Below are positions 57,084 through 64,000 of a stretch of DNA of 64,000 bases, piece by piece. Below the pieces are notes generated by a model, which saw only the letters and a program-made list of their open reading frames with translations, ran no database searches and had not been told where the DNA came from. Positions within the stretch are counted from its first letter, which is position 1; every line of letters starts with the position of its first letter. Location: assembly GCF_022965805.1 (NCBI RefSeq), contig NC_133103.1, positions 31,249,635 through 31,313,634 on the forward strand, given 5' to 3'. Origin of the DNA: Primulina eburnea. Taxonomy: Eukaryota > Streptophyta > Magnoliopsida > Lamiales > Gesneriaceae. Both the position numbers and the translations under genes were made by a program.

Positions 57084-60000
57084 TATAAAGGCCCGAAAAT
57101 TCGTGTTTGAAAATTTACGGAAAAAATTAAAATTTTCTCTTTAACTAATTAAAATGCCTCCTTAAATAAATAAACTGATAAAAAGATTCAATGTTTAAAT
57201 ATTCGAAATAGCAGCGGAAGTCATTATGGTTTGCAAAATTACAATAAAAAAAATAATCCAACAAAAGATAAAATGTTTTAGCATAAAAATGGTAAATACT
57301 GAAATGAGATCCTCGGGTTCCACTACTGCTGACCCAAGATGACTCACTGGTCCCCGCCCTCTATCCCGACCTCATCAGTACCTACAACAATCAAGTCTAG
57401 TGAGTCTAAATACTCAGCATGCATACATCGTAAATAACAAGTAAATATAGTAAAATTTCATGCCACAAGAAATTATCATGAGACTGGCATAACGTGTATA
57501 TATCACGACATGAGTAATTATAATACGTGCATAACTGAAATAAAAATCTTAAGTAAAATTTTTGCTCGAGAGAGCCCTGAAATAAAATGGCATATCATAA
57601 TTTTCTGCTGAGATTATGTTCTACGCTAGTGGCCCATGAACTGAACTAAACTGAACCGGTAAGTGACCACCGGGTGATGTAATAATCTTCTGATCAGACT
57701 AATGCCACAGTATACTGGATGATAAAGAACTGAACTGACTGGTAAGTGACCATCGGGTGAAGTAATAATCCCATGATAGTGAAGTGGCCACAAGCAATAT
57801 CGCATAAATCTCAAAAATGAATATTTTATATTTTTGCACGTAATATAATTAAAAAACGTAATTAAATGTCCTGTATTAATTTTACCATATGGGTTGGATC
57901 GTTCACAGGCTCGCTGCGACTTAAACTAACATAAAAATATGCAAATGATTTAACTTGACCAAACATTGTAATTGAATCCAAAAACGAGACAATTACGTCC
58001 AATGACTTAGTGTTAAATCATGACTCCGTGCCAACCGAACCAACACCGAACCATCGTTTAGTCATGATTAAAATACACATAAAATGATGAAATAATGCTC
58101 CTAAAATTACAGTGCTCGAAATTTTGGTGAATGGAGGCCAAAACATGAAACGCTCTTTCGAGAGTCACTTTGTCAAATTGCACCGTAAATTCTCGTACGA
58201 CCTCTAAACTTGACCAATTCACGAACGACCAAAAACATGATGAGGTACTGTCCCGTCTAAGGCCATAGGCTAAAAGCCAACCGAGAACTCGAAACTCACC
58301 TCTGAACCGCAACACCCTTGCTGTCAAAAATTACAGCAGGAGTGTTAGCGTTCTCTTGCGTCTTTCGCGAGGCTAATGGCCATTCGGGCTTGAACCACCG
58401 ACCAGAACCTCTTACCGACATCCTAGGGAATGGTTTGAACCATAGCTAAGAGCCCTAGGCCAGACACAATCCAAACCACACCATGAATCACCCAAACAAT
58501 CCCACCCGAGAGGCACCCTTGCGTGCGTGGGGTGTATTGCTTCCTTTGCTGTCCCGTGTCATTCCAGTGGCAATTTCATTGACCATGACCTGATCTAGAC
58601 ATCAATAGGTATGGTATGAACCGTGGCTATAGGCTAAAAAGCCAACCAATATCTACACCACAGCAAAAAACCGAAATACACATGTAGAAAAAAAAAGAGA
58701 TCGAGGGGCTGTTCTGGTTTTTATTTGAAAACCGATTCCACCATGGACCAAGCCTCAAAAGGTCGACTTGGTATCGTCTTAGACATAACAAGGAGATGTT
58801 CTAACCATGGCTATAGCCCCTAGGGCAGCCAAGATCAGAAACATCACCCTTGGGCAAGAACATGCACATCGAGACACGCAAATGGCATAATGGGGAGTTG
58901 CTATCATTTCTGATTTCCAGCATGCATGGGGGTTGAAATAATGGACCAACATGGTCTTGACACACCCTAGTACGTGTCTAGGTGCAGCCTTGGAAGCCTA
59001 TGGTCGAGCCAACCACCTGAAACCATCAAAAACAAGCAAAACCGTGAGGGCACCAAGGAAGAGTAAAAAATATGCACTATGCATTTCAAAAATATCTTGA
59101 ACAAATTTCGGTTTTGCTTCAAGTTTCATGCACGTATGATGTTTTAAAATAATACTATGTTTTGATTGAGGAGTAAATAAAACATATACATGCCTTGGTT
59201 TGTTTTGAACGAAAAACAAACGACTACGACGACGCGGCGCGGAGGAGACGAAGTATTCTTCTTTTTCTTGTTTCCCTCGATTTTCTCTTTTGTTTTTCCC
59301 CTAGCACCTCACGATTTTTCTTGCTGAAAGGGGATGGAATTTTCGAGAATATGGGGTAGGGAGAATGGCTAGGGGAAAAATGAGGGAAGGTTGCTAGATG
59401 AATGGGAATTAAATGGCAAGATAAATCTTTCTATCCTAGAATTTGTTAGATGGTTTGATATCAAAAGATTTTGAGGGATAATTCTAGGGTGAACTTGGTC
59501 GATCATGGGGTCTAGGAACAAGGGAGAAATATTGCTTAATTAATTATTTGATGGTGATTTAAAAGTGGGGAGAATATCTACCTAGAAAAAGATTTTTGAA
59601 AAATAATAAAGAATGGGTTGTAAATAAAAATTAAATCTTTTAAATTGAAGTGGCCGATTTTTACTAGATAAATGGGGGTGAAATATTGCCAAATTATTAA
59701 TTATTGGGGAATTAAAATTTTGGGAATTATTCTACCATGAAGGGATAAGGAAATATATCAAAGTTTGTGAGTTGTCAACTTATTTAAATCTTGCAAGGGA
59801 GGTGGTCGAATTCTTTGATTAGAATAGGGTGGAATATTGCCTAATTAATAATTATTGAAGATTTAAGGTTGAAGGAATTATCTCCAAGAAATGATTAAGG
59901 AAAGAATCAAGATGGAGAGTTGACAATATATTTTAAATCTCCTAATGGGCTAGCCGATTTTTATCATTTAAAAAGGAGGGAAATTTTGCTAGATAAATAT

Positions 60001-60544
60001 GCTAAAATTATTGCTTAAATATTAATTAGTGGTAAATAAAATCTAGGGATTTATCTATCATGGATTAGGGAAAGATATTAAATAAATGGGTTGACAACTA
60101 TTTTTAAATTAATTAAAGGTGATGGCCGAAAATTTGGATAAAGGAGAGGGAAAATATTTCTTAAATATTGTATTTTAAATCTCTAGTGTTTTACCTACCC
60201 ATTAAATATTTTAATGAATTGGAAATTAATTATGGAATAATATCATCTTGCATGCATGGCTAAATAATCAAATTACTTAAATAATTCCTTAAACATCCCA
60301 TTTACATTAAATTACTTATCATTTGTCTTAAATAAATTTTAGGAATGATTTCTTAATATTAAATTTTATCTCAAACTCCAACTCTAGTCCGGCCTCACTC
60401 AATTAACTGAAAGGGTAACAATTAAACTACAGCAATAAAATAATTAAATTTAAAGAAAATCATTTAAATTCTCATGCAATAAAATCATATTTAAATACTA
60501 GAATTATGCATGGCTTATACGTAGTCTAATTTATGGGTTCTACA
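57084..60544 (-). repeat. Tekay-like gypsy 3' LTR
   Basis: It runs from about 57084 ('tataaaggcccgaaaattcg', perhaps a decayed TG start) to 'gttctaca' at 60544, next to a polypurine tract. About 3.46 kb, long but usual for Tekay. It contains 'tctagtgagtctaaatactcagcat' like the other Tekay-type LTRs. Open frames inside (57626-59219) are not conserved genes. The left edge is approximate. Confidence 0.75.
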
Positions 60545-60562
60545 ACCCTCCCCCCTTAAAAG
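60545..60562 (-). other. Polypurine tract of the Tekay-like element
   Basis: Minus-strand 'ttttaaggggggagggt' directly precedes the 3' LTR. Confidence 0.85.
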
Positions 60563-60579
60563 AAATTTCGTCCTCGAAA

Positions 60580-62863
60580 TTAAAACGTACCGAATAACTC
60601 GAGATAACGGCTCCTTATCTCTGGCTCAGACTCCCACGTAGCTTCCTCCTCTGAATGGTTAAGCCAATTGACTTTCACTCGCTTAACCAGCTTGTTCCGA
60701 AGTTTCTTCTCCTGTCTGTCTAAGATCTGCACTGGTCTCTCTTCATAAGACAGGTTCGGAGTAAGCTGCAAAGGTTCAAAATTCAGGACATGCGAAGGAT
60801 TTGCCATATACTTCCTCAGCATAGAGACGTGGAACACATTGTGTACTCCGGCCAGATTCGGCGGAAGAGCCACACGATAAGCTAGCGTCCCAACTCTGTC
60901 GAGAATCTCAATTGGTCCAATGAATCTCGGACTGAGCTTCACTTTCTTTCCAAATCGCATGACACCCTTCATAGGTCCTACTTTCACAAAGACATGGTCG
61001 CCAACGGCAAACTCTAAATCTTTCCTTCCCTGATCTGCATAACTCTTCCGTCGACTCTGAGCAGTCTCATCCTATCACAGATCTTGACTACTACATCGGC
61101 AGCCTGCTGAATAATCTCCAGGCCCAACTCTTATCTTTCCCCTACTTCATCCCAATGAACAGGAGATCTACACTTACGACCATACAGTGCTTCATACGGT
61201 GCCATACCTATAGACGACTGAAAACTGTTGTTATAGGTGAACTCTACCAAAGGCAAGTTCGACTCCCAACTCCCCGAGAAGTCGATAACACAAGCACGGA
61301 GAAGGTCCTCTAAAATCTGAATAACTCGCTCTGACTGACCATCTGTCTGAGGGTGGAAATCCTGTGCTAAACAACAACTTCATACCCATGGTCGAATGCA
61401 AACTCTTCCAAAACGAGGATGTGAATCTGGGGTCTCTGTCAAACACGATCGAAACTGGGATACCATGAAGTCTGACTATCTCGCGGATGTACAACTCTGG
61501 ATACTGAATCATGGTGAAAGTCGTCTTAATAGGCAAGAAGTGCGCTGATTTGGTAAGATGGTTGACAATCACTCAGATAGCATTTGATCCTCTGACTGAC
61601 TTCGGCAGACCGGTCACGAAGTCCATGGTAACATTCTCCCACTTCCACTCAGGAATAGGAAGAGGCTTGAGCAAGCCTGCTGGTCTCTGATGCTCCGCTT
61701 TCACTATCTGGCAAGTCAGACACTCGGATACGAAACGCCGGATATCCTTCTTCATTCCTGGCCACCAGTACAACAACTGCAGATCTTTGTACATCTTTGT
61801 ACTCCTGGATGGATAGAGTACGGCGACATGTGGGCCTCTGATAGTAATATCTGCTCGGAGAGAATCACTGCTAGGAACCCACATCCTAGTCTCGATATCT
61901 CACTATACCGTCGCTCGCTGTATACAGGACACTGCCCTTGGCCTCATCTCTCTACTTCCACTTTGCCAACTGCTCATCTGCTGACTGACCACTAGGAATA
62001 CGGTCTAGAAGAGAGGACTGAATAGTCGAGGTAGATAGACGGGGAACTCTACCTCGAGGATAAGTCTCTAGACCAAAACTCTACATCTCAGTCTGAATAG
62101 GTCTCGAAACTGTCAAATGAGCCATCACTGCAACTTTTCTGCTCAATGCATCCGCAACTACATTAGCTTTACCCGAGTGGTAGCTAATGTCACAGTCATA
62201 ATCCTTCACAAGCTCCAACCAACGCCTCTGACGCATGTTCAGCTCTATCTGCTTAAAGAAATACTTGAGGCTCTTGTGGTCGGTAAAAATCTTGACACTT
62301 CTCTCCATACAAATAATGCCTCCAGATCTTCAAAGAATATACCACGGCTGCCAACTCTAGATCATGGGTAGGGTAGTTCTTCTCATGGGTTTTCAGCTGA
62401 CGAGAAGCATATGCTATCACCTTCCCATGATGCATCAACACTGCACCTAAACCGAGCTTTGAAGCATCGGTATACAGAACAAACTCACCGAGCCCTGACG
62501 GCATGGCCAAAACTGGTGCTGACGTAAGAGCTTGCTTCAAAGTATCAAAGCTCTTCTGACATTCATCGCTCTACACAAATTTCACATTCTTCTTGGTCAA
62601 TGATGTGAGTGGAACGACAATAGAGGAGAATCCCTTAATGAACTTCCGATAATATCCTGATAGCCCAAGAAAACTGCGGATCTCTGATGCATTCTGCGGC
62701 ACAACCCAATCTCTGACTGCTGCGACCTTCGCTGGGTCTACCTCAATACCGCTGCTAGGAACAATATGGTCCTAAGAATGCCACCTAACCAGAATTCGTA
62801 CTTACTGAACTTTGCGAATAACTTATGCTTCTGCAAGGTCTGCAACACTGTGGTCAGATGTCT
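60580..62863 (-). pseudogene. Tekay-like gypsy pol: RT end, RNase H, integrase, chromodomain
   Basis: Read on the minus strand: an RT C-terminal remnant (about 62600-62863) and RNase H (62253-62540 '[13 protein letters not shown]', '[13 protein letters not shown]'; 62081-62308 'KSLKYFF', '[11 protein letters not shown]'). Integrase follows: a zinc domain with 'CLTCQIVKAEHQRPAGLL' and 'MDFVTGLP' (61573-61884), and a core piece (61231-61572). Last is a C-terminal chromodomain-type tail (60580-60987, 'KVNWLNHSEEEATWE'). Chromodomains guide Tekay/Del elements to heterochromatin. At least five frame breaks; dead. The RT is cut at 62863 by an inserted LTR. Confidence 0.9.
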
Positions 62864-64000
62864 TGTAATAGCCGAGCCTAGTGTACTGGTACGGTTTAAG
62901 ATTTCGTATGTTTATTGACTACTTGGTCAAGTTTAAGTATAGTTTGGATGTTAAGAGTTTCGATTTATGATTTTAGTATGGTTGGGTTTAGATGATGTGT
63001 AGTGCTATTGTAGCGGCGTTACGATTAAATTCATGATAAATTGTATATTGATCAAATAAGGTGAGGCCTCTTCCATTAGAAGATAAGACATAAGCCTATA
63101 ACTTTCTTGTTTTGGGTTTTGTTCAAATCATTGAGGAAGATAAGCCAAAAGAGCCCCGAAGTGTGTCGTGCGTTTCGTCGTTCCTCCAGTGACACATGTT
63201 GGGAGATTTAGCATAACGTTTTAATCCAACCTCCAAATGTTCCTGAAATTTGGAGAGATTAAAGAAACGACATAGGGCTACAACTTTCTAGTTTACCACC
63301 TTTTTCTAATTCAGAAGGGAAAGAGCGTTTCTGAAGCGATCTTTAACGTGGCAGTGCGCAGAGCGGCGCCCTAGCGGTAATTTATGACCGCCCGAGTGCC
63401 ACTACTTCTGGAACGTTGGGTTTTGGGCAGAAACGTCCACGCTAGTGCGGTAATTTTCGACCGCCCGAGCGCCGAAGCGCAGTGAAAAAACGTGTTTTCG
63501 GATTTTAAGTGTTTAAATGCAAGTGTAGACTCTTATTTCCTCATTTATACTCCTCTTTCGCGATTCTTCAGCTCCAAGAAGACCTAGGGTTCTCATTTAC
63601 TTATTTCCTTACTTTGATTCAAGCATCTTGTTGGAGTTTTGAAGTGTGAGCAAGGTTCTTTTGGAGTTTAAGGAGCTAAGGTAAGTGGGTTTCCTCCTTA
63701 TTCATGAGTTATTGGAGATGGTGGAGTTAGGGGATGATAGTTGTGTTAGATGTTTTGGGTTAAATGATCATCTTATGTTATTTTTGGGTTAATGATGGTG
63801 CAATACATGGTTTATTGTTGTAGGAATTCAACCACGAGATTTATTCAAGGGTTCTATTGGTTGTAAGTGGAATTTCATTCCTTGTGCTCACATGATAATA
63901 TATGTATGGTATTTCAATGGTTTTAATGTGCTATTCCCTTCACTTGATTCATGTTATGTATTGTTACAATTTGTTGTATATTATGGAGGCATTTTTATGT
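62864..64000 (+). mobile_element. Gypsy LTR inserted in pol, runs off the window
   Basis: It opens 'tgtaatagccgagcc' in mid-RT. It contains two GC-rich near-palindromic units 'gcggtaattt.tgaccgcccgag.gcc' (about 63374 and 63449), then a TATA-like 'catttatactcc' (about 63541) and a leader-like 'gacctagggttctc'. This order matches a plus-strand LTR promoter. The right end and any internal domain are outside the window. Confidence 0.7.

Overview
The window is transposon-dense plant nuclear DNA, almost entirely LTR retrotransposons and their fragments. I found no host gene, rRNA or tRNA. The mix (Ty1/copia SIRE-like and Angela/Tork-like elements, and Ty3/gypsy Tekay-like and Athila elements with initiator-Met or Asp tRNA primer sites) indicates a eudicot. 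The style of the SIRE accessory ORFs reminds me of asterids/Lamiales, which is a low-confidence inference.

Layout. 1-467: end of a gypsy LTR that interrupts the pol gene of a plus-strand SIRE-like copia element (468-7139: frameshifted RT/RNase H, an internal promoter-like region, a decayed env-like ORF, 3' LTR). 7140-8639: AT-rich unassigned DNA with a perfect 27-bp inverted repeat. About 8640-35339: an old plus-strand Tekay-like LTR that received (a) a complete coding-less element of 8.18 kb with TSD TTAAC (10122-18301) and (b) a minus-strand solo LTR (18756-34867). That solo LTR holds a copia solo LTR (19512-21539, TSD GAGAG). The copia solo LTR holds a full-length copia element (21542-32956, TSD ACAGA), which holds a short non-autonomous gypsy element (23677-25736, TSD CTTAG) with a fold-back terminal repeat. 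35340-38790: two more 5'-truncated plus-strand LTR pieces.

38913-50142 is the most important region: a young, nearly intact Athila element (TSD AAGGT; LTRs 99+% identical by eye; tRNA-Asp primer site) on the minus strand. It has gag, a 1432-codon pol, and two extra intact intronless genes where Athila elements usually have an env-like ORF. One encodes a basic zinc-finger protein resembling the cysteine-rich nucleic-acid-binding proteins of carlaviruses. The other encodes a complete LONELY GUY (LOG) cytokinin-activating enzyme. The LOG gene has a TATA box, a strong 3' splice-site-like sequence just upstream and an AATAAA downstream. A retrotransposon carrying a virus-like RNA-binding protein and a cytokinin-activating enzyme is the best candidate here for an undescribed system.

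50240-64000: a truncated Tekay-like LTR, a 3'-truncated minus-strand SIRE-like copia element (51777-56393), a second SIRE LTR fragment, a decayed minus-strand Tekay-like element with a chromodomain-type integrase (57084-62863), and a plus-strand LTR inserted in its RT that runs off the window end (62864-64000).
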